Shown here in pieces: positions 47,057-59,136 of a stretch of DNA of 64,000 nt (position 1 is the stretch's first letter; each line of letters opens with the position of its first letter). The stretch comes from Heliocidaris tuberculata. Its lineage: Eukaryota > Echinodermata > Echinoidea > Camarodonta > Echinometridae. The translations under genes and the position numbers were made by a program. The DNA is taken from contig CM046833.1 of assembly GCA_025618425.1 (NCBI GenBank), positions 9,311,429 to 9,375,428 of the forward strand, read 5' to 3'. The notes beneath the pieces are model-generated. The model saw only the letters and a list, made by a program, of their open reading frames with translations, made no database searches and had not been told where the DNA came from.

Positions 47057-47184
47057 TTAACCTAAGTAATTTTCAAGATGAATAGAAAGCTAGAGCAGCT
47101 ACAACATAAGGTATGGTTCGTGTTTGTAAATATTGGAACCCCTTGCTTTATAGAAATAAAACTACATATGCTTCAAAGGTATAT

Positions 47185-47500
47185 TTTTCCACGTATCTAC
47201 ACTCTAAAAACTAAAGTGTTAAATTACCATTTAAAAGGGCCGAGGAGTGACAACTTTTTCCAAATTGTAGATTAACACTTTTAACATGCTGGATACAACA
47301 CTATAAAGGCTGAATCCAGCAGTTTAAAAGAGTTGATCTACCATTTTGAAAAAGTTGTCACTCCTCGGCCCTTTTAACCTGTTGACTGCTGAATTATCAT
47401 ATTCCCAAAGGGTTAATACAGAGATCACCCGGTTCCCGTAGGCGATGGGTTAAATGGTGATTTAACACTTTAGTTTTTAGAGTGTAGATACGTGGAAAAC
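47185..47500. mobile_element. Nested palindromic element with ~50 bp TIRs
   Basis: The left arm TTTTCCACGTATCTACACTC continues through CTAAAAACTAAAGTGTTAAAT, and its near-perfect inverted copy ends at 47500. Inside it a second inverted pair, GGGCCGAGGAGTGACAACTT (about 47238-47257) and its complement (about 47352-47371), brackets a core. The TTAA-flanked MITE copy 3 is inserted in the right half. Confidence 0.85.
47378..47449 (-). mobile_element. TTAA-flanked ~72 bp MITE, copy 3 (piggyBac-like)
   Basis: On the minus strand it reads CCCATCGCCTACGGGAACCG ... AGCAGTCAACAGG, flanked by TTAA at 47374-47377 and 47450-47453. It lies within another palindromic element, so it inserted later. Confidence 0.75.
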
Positions 47501-48571
47501 ACTTTGTTGCAAAACTCAGTGCCCTTTTTTTTTTATAATCAGTTTTTATTCTTTTCTCTCTTGAAACAAATTACAATCATGGTACGAATTACAATCATCG
47601 CATATAACACAAACTGCAAATATGATAATATTCTAAAACAGTATACATTTTCGTCTAACAAAAGAAATTAATATTACTTGAATATTGAAAAATTTCCATA
47701 AACAAAAACTGTGGATAAATTAATTGATATCCTTAATCATATACTCTTAATTCTCAAACTGACAAACGTCTTTTTTTTCCTTACATGATCAATTTCCATA
47801 CATCATAGTTGCAAACAAAAATTCATATTTCCAGAGAAAAAAAACAAAAACAAAAACAAAAAAACATAAATCTTATTGAGATAAACATATCCAGTTGTAT
47901 AATCCAACAATTATTGTTTTACAATGTAGTAACTTATACTTCCTTTGTACTGTTGTCCTGAGAGAAAAGTTTTTTGTTTTTTTTAACCCTACCCTACCCG
48001 ACCTCCCCCCCCTCATCCCCCCCCCCCCCCTTACCGGTGGGATGACTGGCTCTGGGTTCCAATTGTTTGTCTAATATTCAGGTTTTCCCATTTAGCAAAA
48101 TGGATAGTGAGAAAAAAGAATTTTGAGTTGTATATTTCATTCAATTTTGTTGTTTCATGTGGGTTGTAGATTCCCCGTAAGTTAGGCCCCAAATCAATTT
48201 TCGATTCGAGAAAAGTATTCACTTTTCCACACCCCCGTATATCATTTGCAGAAAACTGAATTAAACTGTTCGATTTTCTTCCATCCTGAAAACACAACAT
48301 CTATCAAGGCAGTCTACAAAGGTAAACTAAAAGATTAAAAATTCATCAACGTATAACCATCATCATAAAATTGATAATATGGTCTGCCACTTGTCAGGTA
48401 ACCAGGTTACTAAATCTAATTACGTTCCTTAGCAACGATAAACACTTTTTAATGTTAAACACGATTTATTGCAGGTATATACAGCAAATGAGACAAAGCC
48501 ATTATCATGATTAGACAAATGGTAGTAGGAATTGATGATATCTGCGAAGACTTGTTTTGCCAGGTGCCAAT
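47501..48571. other. No gene seen
   Basis: AT-rich, with C runs at 48004-48030. The 89-codon minus-strand frame (48031-48300) has no features I recognise. Confidence 0.5.
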
Positions 48572-48713
48572 CTGGGGAGCGTTTCATCAAGCGTTTTGTC
48601 AGTGATTTTTACCGACAACTGTTATAAGCTACTGAAATCCTTGCATCTGATTGGCTGAGAGCAAATATGTCAGTAAAAATCACTTACAAGACACTTGATG
48701 AAACGCTCCCCAG
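48572..48713. mobile_element. Palindromic MITE, GGGGCGTTTCATGAAA family, copy 2
   Basis: Arms CTGGGGAGCGTTTCATCAAG and its inverted partner ending at 48713. The core, ATCCTTGCATCTGATTGGCT, is the reverse complement of the core in copy 1, so the central sequence is conserved while the arms have diverged. Confidence 0.85.
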
Positions 48714-49181
48714 ACCTCAGAAAACAACGAGGTTATAAAGGCCTAATCTGGAAAGCAAACATTCAACAATGAAAGCAGGGTAATATTGGGGACACGGATT
48801 TTCAAACAACGGCAGCACAAAAGAACAAAGCTTGCATGCTGTTCTTATGATGTGAGAACGACGTTCAAGCAATGTCGTCACGAACTGAAATAAATCTAAT
48901 TAAGCATGTAAACTTTAAACATATGAATCAAAAGATCACGCATGCAATATAAACAAAGGTATAATTTGTCAATCAAAACGTATGTATTTTTATTCTTGCT
49001 CGCTTTGCTCCCTCGCAGATGGCTATAATTTCATAGGCGACACTACACTCATGATAATAGTGTTTTAAAATTTACAACGTTAATAGAAATAGAATGGCTA
49101 AAAAAATCGTCAGTCAACCTTCCCAACCCCAATCAGCGCAAAGTGGGACCTAGAAAAGTGATCTTCTTGATGAGATACATG

Positions 49182-49450
49182 CAGGGGTGGCGATCCCGGG
49201 GGACGTGGGTATACCACCCCCGGAATTTTTCAGGTGGGGATCTTCCCCCCTGAAATTTTGTTGGAAAGGCTTTTTAAAAAATGTATAGTAATTAATGAGT
49301 AAAGTGCTCTAAAATGCAAACTTACACTGTTCAAAATGGCATACTAGTCCGTAAACTGTACAATATTGCATAAGATCTCTAAATCGTAGGCATTATTTAG
49401 GCAGAGATTCCCCTGTGTTTTACAATAGACTATGTAAATTTCCTAGACGA

Positions 49451-49506
<56 letters not shown>

Positions 49507-49675
49507 TCAATTTGGGGGGGGGGGGCAAAGGACACGTTTCACTGGAATTATTCGAAGCCCTAATTCGAATTAGGAAAGCCATATTGTGAAAACGGTGAAA
49601 TGACGCTTGGAAATGCATGTGTGCTCGAAAGTGATCTAAAAGGCTCCCCGCCGTGACAAGAATTCGCCACCCCTG
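49182..49675. mobile_element. hAT-type MITE with internal (TA)n
   Basis: Ends are CAGGGGTGGCGAT and, inverted, CAGGGGTGGCGAATT. Flanking octamers GATACATG (49174-49181) and GATACAAC (49676-49683) match at six of eight positions. A (TA)n tract at 49452-49502 and a G-run near 49514 lie inside. Confidence 0.75.
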
Positions 49676-49683
49676 GATACAAC

Positions 49684-50629
49684 GTCATGGATCGCCATGG
49701 GATTAGATGCCCCCCTCTAAATCCAAGGCCTAGGTACGCTACTAGAAGGCGACTTGCTTCAAACAAATTAGACATCCTTCACCTTTAGAATTTGCAAACT
49801 TCAGTCTGATACGAAGTTTAGTTTTTTTTAGATTGAAATATCAACGATCAAAAGATTCATTTTTTTGTTTTACACATAATATGATCTGAATATCATTTGA
49901 AATGCAAATAGTTGTGAAAATGACTTTTTAAACAGGTCTAGTGTCTACAAATTGTCGACAAAACATGGAACCTCTTTCCCCTTATAAATTTCATATTTCA
50001 AATAAATGTTATTCGCACTAGCTTTTCCTCATTTTTATGATGCTAAGACGGATACAAAACAAAACTTTTATTTTTTTTTTGCATATCCCGAAATTATCCT
50101 AATATAATCACAATACGTATCCCTTGATGTAGGGATGATTGTAGTGACATCCGAATATAAACCTCGGCAAGGAATTGCATGTATATTACTGTACTTTCGT
50201 CTTAATAGTTGCTAGCAACCATGGTATTACAACTACATTTTTGTATTATGAATAATGACAGATTTTGTTATGCTCTATAACCTTCTCTGTATCTACATCT
50301 TCTGATAATACCGTTTCTGTTTTTTAGGTAAGCGTCATTTGCACGATCTATACTATTTATATGTTGACATGCATATTTGGGGAAATATATTATGACTTAT
50401 ATTTCTTGTTAAATAGTACCTACCTAATATATTTATGATTTCATGTAGATAATACAACAGACTCAATTTCAAAGCTTTGTGTGTAAATTGTCAGTAGATA
50501 TGCATGTATAACATAATATAATACCTTTTAGGATATTATCCTAAATCATTATGAATTCACTGTTCATATTTTTCATTGTATTAATTTTGTATTTACCTTC
50601 CATTTGACTTATGTTATACTTCTGGGGCG
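49684..50629. other. No gene seen
   Basis: AT-rich with no repeat or coding structure noted. Confidence 0.5.
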
Positions 50630-51010
50630 GCATTCAAATCAAAAAGCGCATGAAGTTCAGCATTTTTCTTAGCATTTGGATTGGCTAAGTAAACTGGCTT
50701 AACTTGTATTCAGATCATATTTAAGCACTTCACTTTAGAAAGCCGACTTTAAGGCAAAATACTTACTGATATATATTGTGACGTCACATATCCTGTCCAA
50801 AAGCATGCGCAATAAATGCGACACAGTAGATGTGCGCTTATATGATTTGCTTGTGCGCAGCTTATACTGTTCTCAGTATGTATGAAAGCCACATACCTGC
50901 CACTGAAGTAATTTGCTTAAGTCCGCTAGAGAGCTGTCTTAGACTTTAAATACTTACCCAAATGATTTAAGTGAATACCAAAATTGCTTCAGTATTTTAT
51001 CTCAGCCGAA
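50630..51010. repeat. Possible TIR element
   Basis: GGGCGGCATTCAAATCAAAAA at the left loosely mirrors AATGATTTAAGTGAATACC at the right, and GCTTAA/TTAAGC motifs recur between them. Suggestive only. Confidence 0.3.
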
Positions 51011-51081
51011 AACTAGGTAAACTACTCATATTTCATTCATAAGTATTGAATACACTGGAAATATTTGTATACATATTTTGT

Positions 51082-51084
<3 letters not shown>

Positions 51085-51135
<51 letters not shown>
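51085..51135. repeat. (TA)n microsatellite
   Basis: About 25 TA units directly preceding a copy of the AGGTCTATTTCA repeat. Confidence 0.85.
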
Positions 51136-51138
<3 letters not shown>

Positions 51139-51232
51139 GGTCTATTTCAACTGCACTCGGAATAATTTAGTATTTGTCGTGCACATAATCCAGTATAGTG
51201 CATGATAGACCACGCACTATTTATATGATATT
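51136..51232 (+). repeat. Partial copy of the 59.9-60.26 kb TIR element
   Basis: GCAGGTCTATTTCA, TGTCGTGCACATAATCCAGT and GATAGACCACGCACTATTTA match the right part of the element at 59909-60256. Confidence 0.7.
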
Positions 51233-51294
51233 TTTATGAACAGAGTATTGATGTGAATTAATGATGTTTGATAAAATTCATTTCAATTCAATTC

Positions 51295-51380
51295 AACTAA
51301 TTACGCTTCATAATGTAAAGCGCTTTGGTATATTCTTGTAAAGCGCTTTATAAGCAACCGTTATTATTATTATTATTCAT
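51295..51380 (+). repeat. SINE/LINE 3'-tail fragment with (ATT)n
   Basis: TGTAAAGCGCTTTGGTATAT and GTAAAGCGCTTTATAAGCAA precede an ATT repeat, as at the ends of many deuterostome SINEs and their partner LINEs. Confidence 0.55.
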
Positions 51381-52370
51381 AGAGGACAAACACATTTCAA
51401 GCAGATGTAGAACAGATGGCTTAGGCCCATTAACATAAATTTGATGAAGAAATTAAAATTTCATCAAATTGCGAGGCTATTCTTCATGAATTAGTAGTAA
51501 TAGAGAGAGCTTAGCTTGTTATTGACATTCGCCGCTACAGTTCTTGATGCCTGTTACGTAGAGACATTATTTCGATTGCATTAATTCGTTTGCTATGATC
51601 ATTAGGAAGTAATTTGTGTCACACTTTGAGCCTATAACTCACAAGCGTCGCTTTCTCCTTAGGCTCCTATTCACTTTTGTTCTATCCCAGTCTTTTCAAT
51701 TAATACTGCATGCAAACGTATAAATATGGGATACTCACCTTCTTTAATTTTTTTTTTTCTGACAAAAGATATCATGTTTGTTTGTACCATTTATCTTGTT
51801 TGTACCACTTATATTGTTGTCAACACTTTTGTTACTGTAAAAGCACTTTAAATTTGAAATATGAAACAATAAACTGAAACTGAAACTGAAACCTGTGCCA
51901 AGGAGGAGTGATAACAGGTGACGATGAATAGGTCACCTCTTGTAACAATACATGAATGATAAATTTAAATATAAAGAGGCATCGGCTATTGAAATTATTA
52001 TGTGATCCATACATTTAGTAATCTTTTTTTTATATAAGCAAAAAGCTTTTTTTAAAAGGCAATATAATCAAAATCACCCTTGAGTGGATTTCATGAATTC
52101 AAAGTCTTTGGGGTGGTTTTGGTTATTGTTGTTTGACGGTGTTCGGCCAACGTTCGAAAATTCATCTAAATGCACTGGTCGTTCATTATTTGGATATTAA
52201 CCGTCGACCTCATTTTCAACCCAAATCCGCTCGCCGATGGTTGACGAGCACTAGCGATCAGTAGGCGATCAGTCACGGAACTGTCGCCCACCCTTTGAAA
52301 ACCAAAACGTCTCCACAACCAGTTTGGTCGGCAAATGTATTTTAAACCTCCCTCGACCAAAATGTCCCCA
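51381..52370. other. No gene seen
   Basis: AT-rich. 51870-51895 holds a short ACTGAAACTGAAACTGAAAC run. Confidence 0.5.
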
Positions 52371-52690
52371 AAACAAGTCGCCAACCGCTGACAACCTTTC
52401 AAAGACTTACAGAAACCTCTTTCCGCTATCAGACAGTACTGACCTGTGGTTGTCGGAAGTCGGCAACCGGTCAAATATGCCTAGTGCGACTTAGTATTGA
52501 GGGTTAGCCCCAATACAACAGAATGCTCCGAAAAACAAGTCGCCGACCATTAACAATCTTTTAAAAGGGTGCCAAAAACCTTCATGCGACTTCTAACAAC
52601 TGACTACCGACCAGTGGATGTCGGAGGACTGCGGCCGGTTTTACTCTTATAGCATGTCTCGTGTAACTTAGGATTAAGGGCGATGCAATT
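52371..52690. repeat. Diverged tandem repeat, ~160 bp unit
   Basis: ACAAGTCGCCAACCGCTGACA near 52372 recurs as ACAAGTCGCCGACCATTAACA near 52532. Both are followed by TGTCGGA and by TATAGCATG/TATGCCTAG and CTTAG(T/G)ATT motifs. GTCGGC-type motifs continue upstream to about 52140. Confidence 0.65.
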
Positions 52691-53118
52691 ATTATTACCC
52701 TATCTTTGCCAAATGCAATATGCATGTACATAATGGGTCTAGATTCTAGATGGACAGATGTGTGTAATACCTTGTATACTTACTTCAACGATGTAAGCAC
52801 CAAGCAGGGATCGAACTCAGAACCTAATGTGATCATGGTATGAGAGCCAAGAGCCATCAACAATGATGACAATACACGTTAAAACTTCCACAATAGCACA
52901 ACGCTCCTATATACCAACAAGTGAATGAGTAAATTACGCAATGCGTAATAAATGTCCCCGCCGGAAGTGCAGATCTGTGGAAATTAACTAGCCTGAACCT
53001 TAAAACTTCAGTGAAAAACTTTAGTGAATAAAATAATAATGTTACTGCATGCAAAAGAAGAGCATAACAACAATGCATGTATACAACTGAAATATAAAAC
53101 ATGAAAACATGAACCTTC

Positions 53119-53818
53119 AGCCATTTTGAATAAATTTGCATAAAAATTAGCATGAATAATGAATTTCAAAATTCTGTGTAGAAGTTTGGAAGCCTCCACC
53201 CAGCCCTATCAGATAAAACAATCGGAATCAAAATCCGATGTGAAATAGAGGAGAAGTAGCATTTTTCGTCAATTTTGAATAAATTTGCATAAATTTGCAT
53301 AATCTATGAATTTCAAAATTCTGTGTAGAAGTTTGGAAGCCCCCACCCAGCCCTATCAGATAAAACAATCGGAATCAAAATCCGATGTGAAATAGAGGAG
53401 AAGTAGCATTTTTCGTCAATTTTGAATAAATTTGCATAAATTTGCATAATTAATGAATTTCAAAATTCTGTGTAGAAGTTTGGAAGCCCCCACCCAGCCC
53501 TATCAGATAAAACAATCGGAATCAAAATCCGATGTGAAATAGAGGAGAAGTAGCATTTTTCGTCAATTTTGAATAAATTTGCATAAATTTGCATAATTAA
53601 TGAATTTCAAAATTCTGTGTAGAAGTTTGGAAGCCCCCACCCAGCCCTATCAGATAAAACAATCGGAATCAAAATCCGATGTGAAATAGAGGAGAAGTAG
53701 CATTTTTCGTCAATTTTGAATAAATTTGCATAAATTTGCATAATTAATGAATTTCAAAATTCTGTGTAGAAGTTTGGAAGCCCCCACCCAGCCCTATCAG
53801 ATAAAACAATCAGAATCA
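53119..53818. repeat. 147-bp tandem repeat, about 4.8 copies
   Basis: GAATTTCAAAATTCTGTGTA begins at 53161, 53308, 53455, 53602 and 53749: four successive intervals of exactly 147 bp. Units two to four are nearly identical. The fifth is cut by the LINE at AGAATCA, and related sequence (CAAAATCGG...GGAGAAGTAGCATTTT) resumes after the LINE at 58292. Confidence 0.92.
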
Positions 53819-56800
53819 CCAACTACCAAGTCATATGAGAAAGAAAAATCTTGATATCAGGTTTTCCAGGATGGATTTTAGGTGTCGTATTTTGTCAGTG
53901 CTGTTTGATATCGCACTGTGTGAATTCACTCTTCCACAAATATACTTTAAACAGGGTTCTTAGTTACAGTTCCCTGCTTTAAATAATGACTCTAGTATTT
54001 CAGAGGGTCTTGAGAGGATTTAGGGATGGTATCCCTACAGGCTTTTTTCTTTTGCCTTGGCCGCGATGATGTTTCCCGGGGCTTATCGGGCGTGGCGTTA
54101 TTCGGGCTCGCAGAGCGAGCCCACCTTTGTGTTCCGTGTTCGTGTGTTGTGTAGTTGTTTCGTTGTTTTGTTTGTGTCTATATTGAAAAATGCTTCCACA
54201 GGTAGTTCGTTGCCTTTTCTCGCCATAAAACTCTTGTCTGATGCAGGATGACATTACTTTTATTTCAATGAACTGTCACGGCTTAGCTAGCGATAAGAAA
54301 AGAAAAGATGTACTGTTATATTTGAAATCGAAATCATACGATATATGTTGTATCCAAGATACCCACTTTACTCCTGAAATAGAAACAGAAATACATAGGG
54401 ATTGGGGAGGCGGCTGTTTTTTCTCCCATCATACATCCAGCTCTAGAGGAGTAGCAATTCTTTTCAAGGATACTATTGCGGTCAAAGTTAACAACTGTAG
54501 AATAGATAATCGGGGAAATTTGGTAGTTTTAGACTTGACCCTGTATGAATACGGTATTACTCTTGCGTCTTTATATGGACCAAACACTGATAATCCAACC
54601 TTTTTCGCAGATCTTCAATGTATTATAATTGAATTCGATAATCCACATGTCATTATCTGTGGGGACTGGAATTTAGTTCAGGACCACACCTTTCATACTC
54701 ATAATTATTTACATGTAAATAACCCTAGAGCGAGACAGCAGGTAAACAATATGAAGAATGAATTAGACCTTTGCGACCCATGGAGAATTAGATATCCAAT
54801 GAAAAAGTACTATACATGGCGGCAGCCGAATCCTTTTAAACAAGGTAGATTAGATTTCTTTTTAATTTCATCAGAATTGCTTTCTTTAGTTCATAAATCC
54901 GATATTATCTCTGGTTATCGAACAGACCATTCATTAATTCGTCTTAACTTGAGTTTAAATCAGATTAAAAGGGGCCCCGGAACTTGGAAGTTTAACAATT
55001 CTCTATTAAAAGATGAAATTTTTGTTTCCAAAATTACTAAAACTATAAAAGAGACAATTACATTTTACGCAAAAGATAAAGTGGAGTTTGATCAAAATGA
55101 TAATATAGTTGGGGAATGTGAATTTTCTATCAATGACCAGTTATTTTTTGAAACCTTGATGATGATATTACGTGGAGAATCTATATCATATGGCTCTTTC
55201 ATCAAGAAAAAAAATGTAAATCGGGAAAAGGAACTAGAAAGAAATATAGAAGAACTGGAACAAAAATTAGTGATATCGAATGATAAGACTGCTGTATTGA
55301 TAGAATTAAATAACAGAAAATCACAACTTGAAACTCTTCGCTTGAAAGTAAATGATGGCATCGCTATGAGATCAAGAATCAAGTGGATGGAGCTTGGAGA
55401 AAAGCCATCAAAATTCTTTTTAAACTTAGAAAAACAGAATAAAGTAAATAAAGAAATACGTCAATTGTCAACAGAGAATGGAGATGTTATTAGTGGACAG
55501 GATTGTATATTAAAAGAAATATTTAGGTTTTACTCAAATTTGTATGCGAGTAAAGAAACTGAAGACGTAAATCTTGATACATTATTAAACCACTCAGATA
55601 TTCCTAAGTTAACTCCGGAAATGTCCACAATATTGGAAGGTCCTTTGAGAGAAGAGGAGGTTTATCAAATGCTCAAAAGTATGAAGACTAACAAATCCCC
55701 AGGGCAAGATGGTTTCACTGTTGAATTTTATCGATTATTTTGGCAATATCTTAAAACATTCATTATCAAATCTTTGAACTACGCTTACTTCACAGGAGAA
55801 CTGTCGCAGTCACAAAAAATAGGTATAATCACACTGATACCTAAAGGGAACAAACCTCGACATTTACTAAAGAATTGGCGTCCTATTTCACTGTTAAATG
55901 TTATATACAAAATAGCATCTGGATGTATATCAAATCGACTGAAGCATGTGCTGCCCTATTTAATACACGAGAATCAAAAGGGATTCTTAAAAGGGCGTTT
56001 TATTGGGGAAAATATTCGTTTACTTTACGATACGCTACTGTACACAGAACTTAGAGATATACCAGGCATGTTGTTGATTATTGATTTCGAAAAGGCATTT
56101 GATTCTGTATCGCATAAGTTTCTCTTTAATGTTCTTGATTTCTTTCGCTTCGGGCCATCATTGAAAAAATGGATTCATTTATTTTATGAAAATGCGTCTT
56201 CTAGTGTTACAGTAAATGGATTTTGTACAGAGAGATTTGTTATAGGACGAGGGTGTCGTCAAGGAGACCCTTTATCGCCCTACCTTTTTTTACTTGTTAG
56301 CGAAATACTAGGAATTTTGATTAGGCGCTCCAATTCTATATCTGGTTTGTATTTAAATGGAAAAACAAGTAAACTCCTACAATACGCAGATGACACTCTT
56401 TTGACACTTAATGGTACAAAGGAAGAGTTACACTGTGCACTAAGTATTCTAGATGATTTTGAAAAAAATGTCAAACCTTAAGATAAACATTACGAAAACT
56501 CAAGTGATATGGATCGGAAAAAATAGGGCCTGTAAGAAACAATTAATGCCAGAACACAAACTAAATTGGGTATCCGAAGGTTACTCGAGATACCTAGGAA
56601 TAGACTTTTCGGTTAACTTGTTAGAAATGGTCAATCATAATTATTGTGAAAAAATTAAAGAAATAAAACGCCAAATTATGTCATGGTCAAAAAGAACCTT
56701 AACTGTCTTAGGGAGGATAACTGTAGTTAAAAGTTTGTTGGTACCAAAACTAAATTATTTGTTATTATCACTTCCAGAACCTAATTCTCAAATTATGATA

Positions 56801-58288
56801 GATATAAACCGTTCTTTTTATGCGTTTATCTGGGGTAACAAACCTGATAAGATAAGTAGAGAACAAATGTGTCAACTATACTCTGAAGGCGGAGTTAAAA
56901 TGATTAATATTTTTATTCATGCCAAATCTCTAAAGATATCGTGGATTAGAAGATTTGTAAGTGATTCTCAGGTAAAAAATTACACTTTCCATATGTTTTA
57001 TTCGTTCTTGCCTCAAAATTATTCTTTTCATTTGTATATGGGATCTATTTACTACAAAAACTTGGCAGACTTGACACCAAATCCATTTTGGAAAGAGGTT
57101 CTTTTAGCATGGTCAGACCTGGTGGAACTTTTTATCGAAAATATTGCATGTCAACCTCTTTGGAATAACCCCCAAATAAAAATGAATGGTAGAGTAATAT
57201 ACTTTAGGTCCTGGAGTGTAAAGGGAATACGTTTTGTGAATGACATTTTAGAACAAGACGGATCTTTTCTTTCATATTTTGATTTTCAACGTCGGTTTGA
57301 CATACAAACAAACTTTCTCCAGTACTATGGTCTATGTAATGCTGTTCGGTCAGGTTTTGAAAAGAGTACACGTGTAATTCCAAAGGCCATAGAACCTATA
57401 ATTCCTGAAGCTTTGCACCTTATAGCGAAAACAAAATCTGGTTGTTCCCATATTTATCAGTCTTTCTTAAAATAAAAAGTCAAAGAATGTAAAAGTCTTA
57501 TAAAGTGGAAAAAAATCTTAGATATTCAGGATGAACGATGGGGGTCATATTGTTTAATTCCTTTTCAATCAATAGATACCAATATGAGATGGTTCCAAAT
57601 CAAGATTTTAAACAGAATATTATATATGAGAGATGCATTGTTGAAATTTGGTGTGGTAACTGATAAAAAATGCACCTTTTGTAATAACAGTGAAGAAACC
57701 ATTATACACGTGTTTTGCTCTTGTCAGTACACGAATGTAATATGGTCTAAATTTGAGTACTGGGTACTTCATAATACTGGGGAAAAGGTTATACTTACAA
57801 ATCAAAATAAGTTGTTTGGATTTTGCGGTATCAATAACAATGCACTAAACTGTATACTGATGGTTGTACGACGAGAAATATTTCATGCCAAATTACAAAA
57901 TCAATTACCTTCATTTGAGAAAATTATGTTAGCCGTAAAATGTTATTACGAAATGGAAAAATACATTTATCAAACGAATCTCAAAGAAAAGAAATTACTG
58001 AAGAAATGGTTTCTATTCAGAAAATGTTTTGAGAGTGTTGGCAGCGTGACAACATGAAAATGATCAATTTACTATGTATTGTTTTATATCATATGTATTG
58101 AAAAAAAGAAATCTTTATTTTTTCTCTGCCCTTAAGTTTGGGCCGTGATGTTCATTGTTATGCCATTGTTTACTCATTCTGTTGCACTATCCTGAATACG
58201 AAAGTATATGATTATTTGTATTTGTTGAATTTGTTTTTTGTAAATAAAGAACCCTGTGGAAGGGGGAAAAAAAAAAGAGAAAAAAAAA
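53819..58288 (+). mobile_element. Near-intact L1/Tx1-like LINE, family 1, copy D
   Basis: The heptamer AGAATCA at 53812-53818 and 58289-58295 looks like a target duplication. The order is a 5' UTR of about 420 bp with a GGGCTCGC/GCGAGCCC stem (54104-54122), one coding region, a short 3' UTR, and an A-rich tail (58267-58288). No separate ORF1 is present, unlike canonical L1. About 4.47 kb in total. It is the best copy in the window and the reference used for copy A. Confidence 0.85.
54241..58057 (+). pseudogene. LINE endonuclease-reverse transcriptase (one frameshift, one stop)
   Basis: The frame starts at ATG 54241. The N-terminal APE endonuclease shows ISMNCHGLASDKKRKDVL, CIQDTHF (Asp where Glu is usual), SLYGPNTDNPTFFADL, ICGDWNL, RLDFFLIS and RTDHSLI. 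The RT starts near 55670: MKTNKSPGQDGFTVEFYRLF, NWRPISLLNVIYKIA, IDFEKAFDSVSHKFL, GCRQGDPLSPYLFLL and LLQYADDTLL (catalytic YADD). A length change in an A7 run at 56462-56468 shifts the frame, and the remainder runs 56453-58057 with a single TAA at 57473-57475. The C-terminus has the zinc-finger-like CTFCNNSEETIIHVFCSC. The enzyme would nick DNA and reverse-transcribe the element RNA at the target. This copy is inactive as read, though an assembly error in the A-run is possible. Confidence 0.9.
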
Positions 58289-58445
58289 AGAATCAAAATC
58301 GGCCAAGAAATGACGGAGAAGTAGCATTTTCTAACATTTCAGCACACACGGACAGACGGACGGACACACACACACACACACGCACACACGAACGGAGCCC
58401 GTTTCATAGTCCCCTCGCGAACTTCGTTCGGCGGGGACAATTAAG
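58289..58445. repeat. Continuation of the repeat split by the LINE, with (AC)n
   Basis: GAATCAAAATCGGCC and GGAGAAGTAGCATTTT continue the 147-bp repeat theme, then CACACGGACAGACGGACGG, (CA)n and a TCGCGAACTTCGTTCGGCGG palindromic stretch. Confidence 0.65.
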
Positions 58446-58536
58446 GTACAAATATCATTTTGGAGGATTTTACCCCCAAAATTAATTACGATTTGATACC
58501 TTCTGTACATCACTCATTTCCTTTCCCTTTCAACAG

Positions 58537-58591
58537 CTCATCTCTTGGAAAACCAATTTCTTCATCTTCAACATACTACTGCCGGCAGCAG
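58537..58591 (+). CDS. Secreted modular protein: signal-peptide exon (tentative)
   Basis: A 55-bp exon between a CCCTTTCAACAG acceptor and a GTAAGC donor. In phase 0 to 1 it reads LISWKTNFFIFNILLPAA, a hydrophobic stretch ending in small residues as in a signal peptide. Its last base completes an Ala codon with the exon at 60797. The initiator Met must lie in an unrecognised upstream exon. The call rests on phase agreement and hydrophobicity. Confidence 0.45.
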
Positions 58592-59136
58592 GTAAGCTCA
58601 AAATCAACAACTGATTAATGAAAATAGAATTCACAATTTGAGTTCGAAACAACTGAGGTATGAAACGTCATATCGTTATTGTTGAGGTCGGACCAGGCCT
58701 TCACATTCTGCAATATTAAGGCTTGGTCAGACCTTAACGATAACAATAACCTATATACAATGTTACTATAACGATAATGCGATGAATATGATCACACTTG
58801 TACGATAAAATCATTGGGGTTAATGCTCTGTCAATCAAGCACGATGGATACTGGCCACAGGAATTATCCGTTCTTATCCAGGTTCTTTTCCCCTTCCGTT
58901 CTTATGAATGTTTTCCCCCATTCATTACTAGTGCTAAAGTCAGGCTCCGTCCATAGTGCAAACCTGCAAACCTGAGAGGGTACTACGTGTAAAGATGAAC
59001 GTTTTCAGATTCATATTTGCATCTGTTTGGGTTATTGTTTATTTGGTGTGCTTGTTTTGCATCAAATTTTGGTTAGCTCCCCCGGGTTGAACGCATACAA
59101 AATTATGTTAACTGTAATTTCTTCTTAATTTCTTAA

